Positions 9,512-20,253 of a DNA stretch of 42,181 bases are shown here, piece by piece. Made by a program: the position numbers and the translations under genes. Origin of the DNA: Lichenicola sp964249735 (GTDB lineage Bacteria > Pseudomonadota > Alphaproteobacteria > Acetobacterales > Acetobacteraceae); NCBI GenBank assembly GCA_964249735.1, contig CAXUDP010000024.1:1-42181 (forward strand), in the 5' to 3' direction. The notes under the pieces were generated by a model that saw only the letters and a list, made by a program, of their open reading frames with translations, searched no databases and was not told where the DNA came from. Numbering within the stretch: the stretch's first letter is position 1; each line of letters opens with the position of its first letter.

Positions 9512-10763
9512 CGGTGCGGACCCTCAGACGCGCCCGGTTGGCCAGGTTGGCGCCGAGCACGCCGGCCAGGATCACCAGCGCCATCGGCAGGATGCTGACC
9601 GCCTGGAACAACCCCATGGCGACGCCGCTGGCGGCACCGAGCGAGAACTGCACCGTGCCGAGCAACGCCGACGCGCTTCCGGCGTGCCGGGCGTGCGCGC
9701 CCAGCGCGATCACCGTGGCGTTGGGCCCGATGAAGCCGAGCGAGCCCATCAGCCAGGTGATCGGCAGCAGCGTGGCCAGCAGCACCCCGTGCGGACCGGC
9801 GAGGCGGGTCACGACCACCAGCACCAGCACCAGGGAGGCGAGGGTGAGGGAGGCGAGGCCCGCCGTCATCATCCGCACCGTGCCGACCCGCGTCACCAGC
9901 CGGGCGTTCACCTGGGTGCCGGCGATGTAGAAGAAGGCGTTGACCCCGAACAGGGCGCCGAACGCGGGCGGCGAGAAGTGCAGCACGCGCTCGAACACCA
10001 CCGGCGAGCCGGACAGGTAGGCGAACACCACGAAGGTCGAGAACCCGACGATCAGGGTGTTGGTCAGGAACACCGGCTCGCGCAGGATGAGCAGGTAGCG
10101 GACCAGCACCTCGACCGGCGACAGGCGCAGGCGCATCGCGCGCGGCAGGGTGTCGGGCAGCGCGAACCGAACCGCCAGCACCGAGCCGATGCCGTACAGC
10201 GTCGCCACCCAGAAGATCCAGCGCCAGCTCGCCACCGCCAGCACCAGCCCGCCCAGGGTCGGCGCCAGCACCGGCACCACGCCGAGCACCAGCATGAGCT
10301 GCGACATGATGCGCGCCCCCTGGTTGCCGGTCGCCACGTCGCGCACGATCGCGCGCGGGATCACCATGCCGGCCGAGCCACCCAGGGCTGCCACGAAGCG
10401 GAAGATGGTGAAGCTCCAGATGTCGTGGCTGACGGCGCAGCCGATCGAGCCCGCGGTGTAGATCGCCATGCCGAGCAGCAGCGGCCGCCTGCGTCCCCAG
10501 CGGTCGGAGGCCGGGCCCTGGCTGAACTGGCCGACCGCAAGGCCGGCGAACCAGGCTGCCAGGGTGATCTGCGACGAGCCAGGGCCGGCGCCGAGCGCCT
10601 CGTCCAGCTTCGGGAACGCCGGCAGGTACATGTCGGTCGACAACGGGCCGACGGCGCTGAGCGCGCCCAGCATCACGATCAGCCACACCGGCATGGAGCC
10701 CGGCTTCAGCGCGGCAGGAGCGGAAGTCTCGGCGATCTCGGCTTGTGGCGGCGAAGCGGGCAA
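9504..10763 (-). CDS. Bcr/CflA-family multidrug efflux MFS transporter
   Basis: 419 residues from a TTG at 10763, or 396 residues from the ATG at 10694, which lies just before the first helix; the shorter length equals that of E. coli Bcr. Family marks include LSTDMYLPAFPKL at the end of helix 1, SQITLAAWFAGLAVGQFSQGPASDRWGRR (motif A), and MSQLMLVLGVVPVLAPTLGG (motif C of proton-coupled drug exporters). It starts ten bases after the tldD stop and overlaps the downstream EntS-like gene. Neither start has a convincing ribosome binding site. Predicted drug/H+ antiporter of the inner membrane; the substrate cannot be inferred. Confidence 0.9.
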   Translation of the reverse strand: MPASPPQAEIAETSAPAALKPGSMPVWLIVMLGALSAVGPLSTDMYLPAFPKLDEALGAGPGSSQITLAAWFAGLAVGQFSQGPASDRWGRRRPLLLGMAIYTAGSIGCAVSHDIWSFTIFRFVAALGGSAGMVIPRAIVRDVATGNQGARIMSQLMLVLGVVPVLAPTLGGLVLAVASWRWIFWVATLYGIGSVLAVRFALPDTLPRAMRLRLSPVEVLVRYLLILREPVFLTNTLIVGFSTFVVFAYLSGSPVVFERVLHFSPPAFGALFGVNAFFYIAGTQVNARLVTRVGTVRMMTAGLASLTLASLVLVLVVVTRLAGPHGVLLATLLPITWLMGSLGFIGPNATVIALGAHARHAGSASALLGTVQFSLGAASGVAMGLFQAVSILPMALVILAGVLGANLANRARLRVRTVA

Positions 10764-10773
10764 GGCGGCTCGC

Positions 10774-12213
10774 TCAGCCGCCGGTGCCCCCCACCGTGAG
10801 CCCGGCCATCTTCAGCGTCGGCTGGCCCACGCCGACCGGCACGCCCTGGCCGTTCTTGCCGCAGGTGCCGATCCCCGGGTCGAGCGCCAGGTCGTTGCCG
10901 ATCATGCTGACCTTGGTCATCGCGTCCGGCCCGTTGCCGATCAGGGTGGCGCCGCGCACCGGGGCGGTGACGCGTCCGTCCTCGATCAGGTAGGCCTCGC
11001 TGGCGGCGAACACGAACTTGCCCGAGGTGATGTCCACCGAGCCGCCGCCGAAGTTGACGGCGTAGAGGCCCTTCTTCACCGAGCGGATCATCTCGTCCGG
11101 CGTGTGAACACCGTTCAGCATCACCGTGTTGGTCATGCGCGGCATCGGCATGTGGGCGTAGGACTGGCGGCGGCCGTTGCCGGTGGGTTGAACGTTCATC
11201 AGCCGGGCGTTCATCCGGTCCTGGATGTAGCCGGTGAGGATGCCGTCCTCGATCATCACCGTGCGGCCGGCCGGGGTACCTTCGTCGTCGACGGTCAGGC
11301 TGCCGCGCCGGTCGGGCAGGGTGCCGTCGTCGACCACGGTGACCCCCTTCGCCGCCACCCTTTGGCCCACTAGCCCGGCGAAGGCGGAGGTGCCCTTGCG
11401 GTTGAAGTCGCCTTCGAGCCCGTGGCCGACCGCCTCGTGCAGCAGGATCCCAGGCCAGCCCGGGCCCAGCACCACCTCCATCTCGCCGGCCGGCGCCGGA
11501 CGGCTGTCGAGGTTGACCAGGGACTGGCGCAGCGCCTCGTCGACGGCATGGTGCCAGGTCGCCTCGTCCAGCACCCGCCCGAACGCGTGGCGGCCGCCGG
11601 TGCCGTAGCTGCCGCTTTCCCGCCTGCCGTCCTTCTCCGTCACCACCGACACGTTGATCCGCACCAGCGGCCGGATGTCCGCCACCCGGTGGCCGTCGGC
11701 GCGCAGGATCTGCACCGCCTGCCATTCGGCGGCGAGCGAGGCCATCACCTGCACCACCCGGCTGTCCCGGCCGCGCGCATAGGCGTCGATGGCGGACAGC
11801 AGCGCCGCACGTGTCGCGAACTCGGCCTCGCGCAGTGGGTTGGCATCGCCGTAGAGGTGGGCGTTGGTGGCACGCGGCGCATCGGCGACAATGCCGCTGC
11901 GTCCGGCGCGCACCTGGCCGACGGTGTCGGCGGCGCGCAACAGGGCCGACTCGCTGATCTCGTCGGAATGGGCGTAGCCGGCCTCGTCGCCCAGCACCGC
12001 GCGCAGGCCGAAGCCCTGGCTGGTGTCGAAGCTGGCAGAACGGATCACCCCGTCCTCCAGGCTGACGAACTCGCTTTCCCGGTACTCCAGGAACAGCTCG
12101 CCGTCATCGGTGCCGTCCAGCGCCCGCGCGAGCACGCGCTCGGCGCCGGCGCGGTCGAGGGTGGCGCCGTCCCGGCCGAAGAAGAGCGCGTCGGTGGTGG
12201 CAAGCGCGTTCAT
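10774..12213 (-). CDS. tldD: metalloprotease TldD
   Basis: 479 residues, the length of E. coli TldD (481). The zinc-binding HExxxH motif is H259-E260-A-V-G-H264 within ILLHEAVGHGLEGDFNRKG. The C-terminal barrel ends in TCGKNGQGVPVGVGQPTLKM, characteristic of TldD. With its partner TldE (PmbA) it degrades or trims peptides such as the CcdA antidote and microcin precursors; TldE is not in this window. The start ATG overlaps the COX15 stop as ATGA, so the two are coupled. Downstream are two MFS exporter genes in the same orientation. Confidence 0.96.
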   Translation of the reverse strand: MNALATTDALFFGRDGATLDRAGAERVLARALDGTDDGELFLEYRESEFVSLEDGVIRSASFDTSQGFGLRAVLGDEAGYAHSDEISESALLRAADTVGQVRAGRSGIVADAPRATNAHLYGDANPLREAEFATRAALLSAIDAYARGRDSRVVQVMASLAAEWQAVQILRADGHRVADIRPLVRINVSVVTEKDGRRESGSYGTGGRHAFGRVLDEATWHHAVDEALRQSLVNLDSRPAPAGEMEVVLGPGWPGILLHEAVGHGLEGDFNRKGTSAFAGLVGQRVAAKGVTVVDDGTLPDRRGSLTVDDEGTPAGRTVMIEDGILTGYIQDRMNARLMNVQPTGNGRRQSYAHMPMPRMTNTVMLNGVHTPDEMIRSVKKGLYAVNFGGGSVDITSGKFVFAASEAYLIEDGRVTAPVRGATLIGNGPDAMTKVSMIGNDLALDPGIGTCGKNGQGVPVGVGQPTLKMAGLTVGGTGG

Positions 12214-13364
12214 GGGGTTCCGATCATGGCGGTGGTGCCGGCATCGCTCCGGCCGACGCCGCGGAGGCGGTGCAGGGTGAACAGGGTGACGCTCAGCAGG
12301 AGGGCGGCGAAGGTCTGGTGCAGGGTCCCGGCCCAGACCGGCACCACCAGAAGCAGGGTGGTGACACCGAGTATGTATTGCGCCAGCACGGCCCAGCCCA
12401 GCAGCATCAGCGCGTCGTGCGCTGGCTTGCCCAGGGATGAGCGCAGCCCGGTCAGCAGGGTGGCGCCAACGGCAAGCGCCGTGAGGGTCGCCAGCAGCCG
12501 ATGGTCGAACTGCACCGCCTGGACCGTCTGGAACCAGTTGCGCCAGAACGGGTGCAGGCTGGCGTAGCCCGCCGGGACCAGTCTTCCGTCCATCAACGGG
12601 AAGCTGTTGTAGCTGAACCCGGCATGGGTGCCGGCGGTGAAGCCGCCCGCGACCACCGTGACCGACAGGATGCAGGCGGAGGCGATCGCCAGGCGCCGGG
12701 TCCAGAGCGCGCCCCGCGTCGCCGGAACCGCTCCGGCCGCTGGCCAGCGCACCGTGAACGCGGTCCACAGGATGGCGGCATAGAGCGCAAAGGCGAAGCA
12801 CAGGTGCAGCACCAGCTTGGCCGGCGCCACCGCCACGCTGTTCGGGTCGAAGCCGGACGCGACCATGAACCAGCCGATCGCGCCCTGCAGCCCGCCCAGC
12901 ACGAAGAACAGCAGCAGCCGCCCGACCATCGCCGGCCGGATCGCGCCGGTGGCGGCGAAGAACACCAGCGGCACGATCAGCACCACGCCGATCATCCGGC
13001 CCCAGAAGCGGTGGATCCATTCCAGCCAGAAGATGTGCTGGAACCCGGACAGGCCGAAGCCCTGGTGCTCGAGCCGGTACTGCGGGATCTGGCGGTAGAG
13101 CGCGAACAGGTGCTCCCATTGCGCATGGGTCAGCGGCGGCACGATGCCGGACAGCGGATGCCATTCCATGATGGACAGGCCCGAGCCGGTGAGCCGGGTG
13201 GCGCCGCCCAGGGCGATCATGCCGAGCAGCATGAAGCAGATCGCGAACAGCCAGACGGACACGCGGTGGCGGTCACGTGCCTCGTGCGCCCGTTGCGCCG
13301 CCGGGACCGGCACGCGGAAGCTGTGCGGCGTGAAGCCGGAGGAAGCGGGCACGTCGTAAGGCAT
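12210..13364 (-). CDS. haem A synthase (COX15/CtaA family)
   Basis: Membrane enzyme that oxidises the C8 methyl of haem O to give haem A for cytochrome c oxidase. About 384 residues from the ATG at 13364; the frame is open to a TTG at 13400. The conserved COX15 segments are GGATRLTGSGLSIMEWHPL after helix 1, FWLEWIHRFWGRMIGV with the first haem-ligand His pair region, LVLHLCFAFALY, and the C-terminal half with YNSFPLMDGRLVP, VQFDHRLLA and LHQTFAALLL carrying the later His ligands. Eight hydrophobic helices are visible. COX15 next to tldD is in keeping with alphaproteobacterial clusters around cytochrome oxidase genes. Confidence 0.93.
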   Translation of the reverse strand: MPYDVPASSGFTPHSFRVPVPAAQRAHEARDRHRVSVWLFAICFMLLGMIALGGATRLTGSGLSIMEWHPLSGIVPPLTHAQWEHLFALYRQIPQYRLEHQGFGLSGFQHIFWLEWIHRFWGRMIGVVLIVPLVFFAATGAIRPAMVGRLLLFFVLGGLQGAIGWFMVASGFDPNSVAVAPAKLVLHLCFAFALYAAILWTAFTVRWPAAGAVPATRGALWTRRLAIASACILSVTVVAGGFTAGTHAGFSYNSFPLMDGRLVPAGYASLHPFWRNWFQTVQAVQFDHRLLATLTALAVGATLLTGLRSSLGKPAHDALMLLGWAVLAQYILGVTTLLLVVPVWAGTLHQTFAALLLSVTLFTLHRLRGVGRSDAGTTAMIGTP

Positions 13365-13480
13365 GGGCCAGAAGTAGGAGGGCGCATGCCCTTCCTGCAA
13401 GGGATCTCGACGGCGCTGCTCGTGCCGGCCGTGCGGACCGCCTGCTTGTGCCGGACGCGACGAGGGTGCTACCGGCGATC

Positions 13481-14176
13481 ATGTCGCTTCCCTTGTCGGA
13501 CCACCCGGCGGCCCAGGCGCAAGCCGGCTCGCTGCGCCGACTGCTCAGGCCGGCCCTGCTTCTGCTCGGTCTGCTCGCGGCGGGCCTGCTTCTGCGCCAC
13601 CTGCCGGGCCATCCGGACGGGCTGCTGCCCGGTGTGGCCACGCTTCGGGACGGTGTTTCCGGACGGGTGCTGTTCCTGCTCGCCGGCAGCCTGATCTGCG
13701 CGCTGGGCCTGCCGCGCCAGGCGGTGTGCTTCGCCGGCGGCATCGCCTACGGGCTGGTGGAAGGCACGCTGCTGTCGACGCTGGCGACGCTCGCGGGCTG
13801 CCTGCTCGGCTTCGGATGGGCACGGCTGGCCGGGCGCGGCTGGGCCCGGCACCGGCTCGAAGGCCGGGCGCATGGCTGGCTCGCGCGTCTCGACCGGCGG
13901 GTCTCGGCCAGGCCGTTCGTCACCGTGCTGACCTTCCGGCTGCTTCCGGTGGGGAGCAGCCTGGCGCTCAACCTAGCGGCCGGGGTGCTGGGCATCGCGG
14001 TGCTGCCGTTCGCGGCCGCGACCCTGCTCGGCAGCCTGCCGCAGACAGTGATCTTCACCCTGCTCGGCGCCGGCACCCGGATCGGCCACGGCGTCCAGGT
14101 GCTGCTGGCGATCGCGCTGTTCGCGGCCTCGGGAATGGTGGGGCTGATGCTGATGCGGCGCGGCGACCCTTCCTGA
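13481..14176 (+). CDS. TVP38/TMEM64 (VTT-domain) membrane protein
   Basis: 231 residues with five or six hydrophobic segments. The VTT/DedA-like core runs from LPRQAVCFAGGIAYGLVEGTLLSTLATLAG through FVTVLTFRLLPVGSSLALNLAAGVLGI to LLGSLPQTVIFTLLGAG, matching the reentrant-loop pattern of the family (Pro-Gly turn, then F-x-R-x-x-P). These proteins are linked to lipid scrambling or envelope integrity; the role here is not known. The ATG at 13481 was preferred to the GTG at 13448. The gene is divergent from COX15. Confidence 0.82.
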   Translation: MSLPLSDHPAAQAQAGSLRRLLRPALLLLGLLAAGLLLRHLPGHPDGLLPGVATLRDGVSGRVLFLLAGSLICALGLPRQAVCFAGGIAYGLVEGTLLSTLATLAGCLLGFGWARLAGRGWARHRLEGRAHGWLARLDRRVSARPFVTVLTFRLLPVGSSLALNLAAGVLGIAVLPFAAATLLGSLPQTVIFTLLGAGTRIGHGVQVLLAIALFAASGMVGLMLMRRGDPS

Positions 14177-14275
14177 ACTTGTCGCATTGCGGCAAAACGG
14201 ATACATCCGAGGTTGGCAGGACGGGGAGGAACCGCGGCGCGAGCCGGGTTCCAGAGGAAGATGGACGGCTCGGCC

Positions 14276-14791
14276 ATGGACCTGAAGCAGCACATCCGCG
14301 GCATCCCGGACTTTCCCAAGCCCGGCATCCTGTTCTACGACATCTCGACCCTGCTCCGGAACGCCGATGCGTGGCAGGTGGCGATGGGCCGGCTCGCCCG
14401 CGCGGTGGCACCGGCGCAGCCGGACCTGTTGGCAGGTGTTGAGTCGCGCGGGTTCCTGCTGGCGGCACCGCTGGCGAGCAAGCTCGGCTGCGGCTTCCTG
14501 ATGCTGCGCAAGCCGGGCAAGCTGCCGGGCCCGACGGTGTCGATCGACTACGAGCTGGAGTACGGCACCGACAGCCTGCACATCCAGGAAGACGCGATCC
14601 GGCCTGGCCAGCGGGTGGTGGTGGTGGACGACCTGCTCGCCACCGGCGGCACCCTGTCGGCGGCGACCCGGCTGCTGCGCAAGGTCGGCGCCGACGTGGT
14701 GGCGGCAGCGGTGATCATCGAGATCCTGGCGCTGGGGGGCCGGCAGAAGCTGGACGTCCCCGCTTCGGCACTGGTCACTTACGAATCCTGA
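14276..14791 (+). CDS. apt: adenine phosphoribosyltransferase
   Basis: 171 residues beginning MDLKQHIRGIPDFPKPG, the usual Apt N-terminus. The PRPP-binding loop VVVVDDLLATGGT is at 114-126; the hood residues GVESRGFLLAAPLA and the LRKPGKLPG flexible loop are present. It converts adenine and PRPP to AMP (purine salvage). An in-frame ATG at 14261 follows AGAGGAAG almost without spacer and would add five residues; 14276 fits the family better. Confidence 0.95.
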   Translation: MDLKQHIRGIPDFPKPGILFYDISTLLRNADAWQVAMGRLARAVAPAQPDLLAGVESRGFLLAAPLASKLGCGFLMLRKPGKLPGPTVSIDYELEYGTDSLHIQEDAIRPGQRVVVVDDLLATGGTLSAATRLLRKVGADVVAAAVIIEILALGGRQKLDVPASALVTYES

Positions 14792-14843
14792 AGCTTTTCA
14801 TGCTCTACTCGCGGGCGTCTGCATCCGCACGGAGGAGCACGGC

Positions 14844-16295
14844 ATGACCCGGGACTACGACCTGATCGTGATCGGCAGCGGCCCGTCCGGACGGCGGGCG
14901 GCGGTGCAGGCGGCCAAGCTCGGCCGCTCGGTGCTGGTGGTGGAAAAGATGCCACGCCTGGGCGGCGTGTCGGTGCATACCGGCACCATCCCGTCCAAGA
15001 CGCTGCGCGAAACGGTGCTGAACCTCACCGGCTGGCGCGAGCGCGGCTTCTACGGGCTGGCGTATCGGGTCAAGCAGGACATCGCCGCCGGCGACCTCAC
15101 CAAGCGCATGACCAAGACGCTGGAGCACGAGGTCGAAGGCCTCGAGCACCAGTTCATGCGCAACCACGTGCAGATCATGCACGGCGCCGCCCGGTTCCTG
15201 GACCCGCACCGGGTCGAGGTCGCTGCCGACAGCGGGGAAACGCACCTCATCCGCGGCAGCCGGATCGTGATCGCGGTCGGCACCCGTCCGCACCGGCCGG
15301 ACAACGTGCCGTTCGACGGCGTCAAGGTGGTAGACAGCGACGGCATCATCACCCTGCAGAAGCTGCCGAACAGCCTGGCGGTGATCGGTGCCGGCGTGAT
15401 CGGCGTCGAGTACGCCACCATCTTCAGCGCGCTGGACGTGCGGGTGACGCTGATCGAGCCGCGCGACACCTTTCTGGATTTTGTCGACCGCGAGCTGATG
15501 GGCGAGTTCGTCCACCAGCTGCGCGACCGCGGCGTGTCGTTCCGGCTGGGCGACGCGGTGGAGTCGATCGCCATGGAGCACGGCCAGCCGGTGGTGATGC
15601 TGGCGGGCGGGCGTCGGGTGCGCGCCGAGATGGTGCTCTACACCGCAGGGCGGGTAGGGGCCACCGACACGCTCGACCTCGACCGCTGCGGCCTCACGGT
15701 GGACAACCGCGGCCGGCTCAAGGTCGACCCGGCCACGTTCCAGACCGCGGTGCCGCACATCTATGCCACCGGCGACGTGATCGGCTTCCCAAGCCTGGCC
15801 TCGACCGCCATGGAGCAGGGGCGGGTCGCCGCCTGCCATGCCTTCGGCGAGACGCTGCCGGGGGTGCCGAAGTTCTTCCCGTACGGGATCTACTCGGTGC
15901 CGGAGATCTCCACCATCGGCATGAGCGAGGAGGAGGTGCGACAGCGGCACATCCCGTACGAGTGCGGCCTGGCCCGGTTCGGGGAAACCTCGCGTGGCCA
16001 CATCATGGGCCTGCACGGGGGCCTGTTGAAGATGATCGTGTCGCTCAAGACCCGCAAGCTGCTGGGCGTGCACATCGTCGGCGAGGGCGCCACCGAGCTC
16101 GTGCATATCGGCCAGGCGGTGCTGAACCTGGGCGGGACGCTGGACTACTTCCTGGACAACACCTTCAACTATCCGACCCTGGCGGAAGCCTACAAGGTCG
16201 CCGCCCTCGACGCGTGGAACCGGATCACGCCGCGCATGGTGGGACGGGAGGAAGCCGGCATCGAGAACGCCGAGCAGGCCGACGCGGCGGACTGA
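14844..16295 (+). CDS. sthA: Si-specific (soluble) NAD(P)+ transhydrogenase
   Basis: 483-residue flavoprotein disulfide reductase homologue. The FAD-binding GSGPSG is at 11-16. At the position of the redox-active disulfide it has GVSVHTGTIPSKTLRE without cysteines, which separates SthA from lipoamide dehydrogenase and mercuric reductase. VIGAGVIGVEYATIF is the second (NAD(P)) Rossmann motif, IYATGDVIGFPSLAS is the FAD-binding ATGD block, and the C-terminal dimerisation domain ends in TFNYPTLAEAYKVAAL. It balances NADPH and NADH in the cytoplasm. A strong ribosome binding site (GGAGGAG) lies nine bases before the ATG. Confidence 0.95.
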   Translation: MTRDYDLIVIGSGPSGRRAAVQAAKLGRSVLVVEKMPRLGGVSVHTGTIPSKTLRETVLNLTGWRERGFYGLAYRVKQDIAAGDLTKRMTKTLEHEVEGLEHQFMRNHVQIMHGAARFLDPHRVEVAADSGETHLIRGSRIVIAVGTRPHRPDNVPFDGVKVVDSDGIITLQKLPNSLAVIGAGVIGVEYATIFSALDVRVTLIEPRDTFLDFVDRELMGEFVHQLRDRGVSFRLGDAVESIAMEHGQPVVMLAGGRRVRAEMVLYTAGRVGATDTLDLDRCGLTVDNRGRLKVDPATFQTAVPHIYATGDVIGFPSLASTAMEQGRVAACHAFGETLPGVPKFFPYGIYSVPEISTIGMSEEEVRQRHIPYECGLARFGETSRGHIMGLHGGLLKMIVSLKTRKLLGVHIVGEGATELVHIGQAVLNLGGTLDYFLDNTFNYPTLAEAYKVAALDAWNRITPRMVGREEAGIENAEQADAAD

Positions 16296-16358
16296 CCAGG
16301 CATGCGCGCCGGCCTTGGGACAGGGTAGCATCGCGCCGTTCCGATCGAGGACCCGGCC

Positions 16359-16517
16359 ATGGACGACGTCAAGCTTCCGTTCGCAATGAGCGCTGCGGTG
16401 TCTGCAGGTGACGCGCCGCCGGATGCGCCGCTGCCCGAGCAGCTTCCGCCCGGATGGGTGCGGATCCCGGTCACGATCGAGATCATGCTGCCGTCGGAGG
16501 TCGTGGATCAGCTCTAG
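16359..16517 (+). CDS. small ORF, 52 residues, unknown
   Basis: An ATG at 16359 preceded by CGAGGA at a suitable distance opens a 52-codon frame ending TAG at 16515-16517. The peptide begins MDDVKLPFAM, has a Pro/Ala-rich middle and ends EIMLPSEVVDQL. It is acidic and has no membrane segment. It lies 63 bases after sthA and its stop overlaps the stop of the convergent MFS gene by four bases. I do not recognise it; it may be a genuine small protein or chance. Confidence 0.4.
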   Translation: MDDVKLPFAMSAAVSAGDAPPDAPLPEQLPPGWVRIPVTIEIMLPSEVVDQL

Positions 16518-17780
16518 GTTGCAGGTTGGCGCGCGCTGGAACGCCGAACGTCGCCCGAGCACATCAATGCAGCGACGCTGGCGAATGCGATACCTGCACC
16601 GGCGGCCAACGCCCCGTGCGGACCCAGAAACGCCGATGCAGGACCAGCCAAGGCGTAGCCGGCGGGAGCGAGCACACCGGCCGAGATCTGCACGATCGAG
16701 AAGACGCGTGACAGCAGCTCGATCGGGATCTCGCGCTGGATCATGGTCCCGATCATGACGTTGACGACCGCAGCGCCGGCGCCATAGGCGACGCCGCCGA
16801 GCAGGAGAGCCGGAAAGGTGGCGCTCGCCGCGAGCAGGACGAGAGGCAGGAGGAGCAGCACGACCGCGACCTGGATCGCCGATACGGCCCGCACCGGCTG
16901 CCAACGCATCACGGCGGCGGCCCCCCAAGCCGCCTACCCCGATGGCACCCAGCAGCAGCCCCCAGAGCTGGGCACCGTGCGGCAGCCGGGCGAGCAGGAC
17001 GGGAGCGAGCACCATGAAGGGTGCGAGCGCCACCAGGTTGAGCAGCCCGAACTGCGCAACGACGAGCCAGAGCCAGCGTCGGCTGGCGAAGGCGTCCAGG
17101 CCGAGGCGGAGGTCCTGCAGCAGCGAACGAGAGGTCGCGGTCTGACGTGTCTCGGTCCGGTGACGGACGAACATGAGGCACAGGGCGCTGGCCGCATAGG
17201 TCAGACCGTCGATACCGATCGCCCATCCGGGACCCGCGGTTGCAACGATGGCGCCGGCCAGGACAGGCCCCAGGATCGTGGCCAGGGAACCGGCACCGCT
17301 GAGCGCGCCGTTGGCCCGTGCCAGCTGGTCCCGCCCAACGATCTGCGCGACCAAGCCGCCGCGGGCCGGGTAGAAGAACGCGCTGCCGACCCCGATCAGC
17401 GCCGTCAACACAATGATCGCAGGGAGCGACGCGTTGCCGTTGATCAGCGCCAGGGCCAACGCCGACTGCGCCACGAAGCGCAGAACGTCGGCGGAGATCA
17501 TGATGCTCCGCCGAGGCCAGCGGTCGCCCAGCACGCCGCCGAGCAGGAGCAGAACGACGGTCGGCAGCGTTTGTGCCGCCAGCACGAGGCCGAGCGCCCC
17601 GGCAGAGCGACCAGAGCCGATCAGCGCGAAGCTGAGCGCCACCGGTATCAGAGCCGTGCCGATGGCGGACAAGGCGGAGCCGACGAAGAACAGCGTGAAG
17701 TCGCGGCTCATCAGCATCGTGTGACCATGGAGTTCCGTCGCGCCAGCCGAGCCTAGGGCTTTCAACCGCTTCTGGTCCAT
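16514..17780 (-). pseudogene. MFS transporter (MFS_3 type) interrupted by a +1 frameshift
   Basis: The N-terminal part (from the ATG at 17780, with MSRDFTLFFVGSALSAIGTA, GGVLGDRWPRR and FYPARGGLVAQIVGRDQLARAN) and the C-terminal part (from QPVRAVSAIQVAVVLL to the stop at 16514) are in different frames. They meet at a run of six G on the coding strand (C at 16921-16926). Removing one G restores an uninterrupted reading (G-L-G-A-A-A-V-M-R-W-Q) and a protein of about 421 residues, normal for the family. A sequencing error, a real mutation or a slippage-prone switch are all possible. Codon use is less GC-extreme than in the neighbours. Predicted small-molecule exporter, substrate unknown. Confidence 0.8.
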
Positions 17781-17934
17781 GACCCTCGGCGGCACCTTGA
17801 TGCCTTGGACACCTCCGGTCCGCGGGCAGGAGCGGGGACGAACTCTCAACGCGGTATATCTCGGCTGGTGGGACGACCGCCCGCTTCAGCCAACCTGCTC
17901 CTCGACGCGGCGTCTGCGGGAGCGGCGGCCTGGA

Positions 17935-19272
<1,338 letters not shown>

Positions 19273-19333
19273 CAGGCAATCACTCGAGGGCCGGCCGGGA
19301 TGCGCGTCGCGCGAGATCGCTTGGGAGCGCGCC

Positions 19334-19801
19334 TCACTCGATCACGGCCAGGACTTCGCCGAACTCGACCGGGGAGCCGGAGGTGACCAGCAGCCGTGAC
19401 AGGATGCCGGCGCGCGGCGCCTTGATCTGGTTGAAGGTCTTCATCGCCTCGATCAGCATCAGGGTCTGGCCGACGCTCACCGCATGGCCTTCCGACACGA
19501 AGGCGGGCGCGCTGGGCTCCGGCGACAGGTAGGCGACGCCGACCATCGGGCTGGTCACCGCGCCCGGATGCTTGGCGAGGTCGGCTTCTTCCGCGCCGGA
19601 TGCCGGCACCGGTGCGCCAGCCGCGATCCCGGGGGAGGGTGCGGGAGCGGCCGGCGCGTAGGCCTGCACCAGCTGCGCGGGTGCCCGCACCACCCGGATC
19701 CGGCTGTCCTTCTCGGCCACCTCGATCTCGGTCAAACCGGTCTCGGTCAGGATGGTGGCGAGCGCGCGGATCGCGTCGGTGTCCACGGGCAGGCGGCTCA
19801 T
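19334..19801 (-). CDS. accB: acetyl-CoA carboxylase, biotin carboxyl carrier protein
   Basis: 155 residues: an N-terminal dimer segment (IRALATILTETGLTEIEV), a Pro/Ala-rich linker (about 40-75), and a C-terminal biotinyl domain with the biotinylation site EAM-K121-T followed by FNQIKAPRAG. The usual MKM is MKT here, as in many alphaproteobacteria. The start ATG overlaps the aroQ stop as ATGA, so the two are translationally coupled. It carries the carboxybiotin made by AccC to the carboxyltransferase, which is not in this window. Confidence 0.96.
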   Translation of the reverse strand: MSRLPVDTDAIRALATILTETGLTEIEVAEKDSRIRVVRAPAQLVQAYAPAAPAPSPGIAAGAPVPASGAEEADLAKHPGAVTSPMVGVAYLSPEPSAPAFVSEGHAVSVGQTLMLIEAMKTFNQIKAPRAGILSRLLVTSGSPVEFGEVLAVIE

Positions 19802-20253
19802 CGTTCGTCCTCGTCCATGATGATGTCGGCCAGCGCCGTCAGGCCCAGCGCATAGCCGCGCACGCCGAAGCCGCAGATCATGCCGACCGCCGCCTGGGCG
19901 ACGAAGGAATGCCGGCGGAAGTCCTCGCGGCGGTGGATGTTGGAAATGTGCACCTCGACCACCGGCAGGGCGGCCGCGTTCAGCGCGTCCAGCAGGGCGA
20001 TGGAGGTGTGGGTGTAGCCGCCAGCATTGATGAGGATGCCGCGCGCCCGGCCGCGGCATTCCTGCACCCAGGAGATCAGCTCGCCCTCGCCGTTGGTCTG
20101 GCGGAAGTCGATCGCCACGTCGAGCCGTTCCGCCGCCTGGATGCAGACCTGCTCCACGTCGTCCAGCGTCGCCCGGCCGTAGATGGCCGGCTCGCGCAGG
20201 CCGAGCATGTTCAGGTTGGGGCCGTTCAGCACGGCGATCAGCGGCGGCGTCAT
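19798..20253 (-). CDS. aroQ: type II 3-dehydroquinate dehydratase
   Basis: 151 residues. LIAVLNGPNLNMLGLREPAIYG carries the conserved Asn and the catalytic Tyr25; ILINAGGYTHTSIALLDAL and VVEVHISNIHRREDFRRHS with the catalytic His complete the dodecameric type II active site. It dehydrates 3-dehydroquinate in the shikimate pathway. Residues before the ATG at 20253 are non-conserved and were left out. It is the first gene of the aroQ-accB-accC cluster and is divergent from the RlpA-like gene. Confidence 0.96.
   Translation of the reverse strand: MTPPLIAVLNGPNLNMLGLREPAIYGRATLDDVEQVCIQAAERLDVAIDFRQTNGEGELISWVQECRGRARGILINAGGYTHTSIALLDALNAAALPVVEVHISNIHRREDFRRHSFVAQAAVGMICGFGVRGYALGLTALADIIMDEDER

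Noticed and set aside
14805..16500. Continuation of the MFS minus-strand frame for hundreds of codons below 16900
   Set aside because: It runs antisense through sthA and reads as low-complexity His/Arg/Val; the true continuation of the MFS protein is in the neighbouring frame after the homopolymer.
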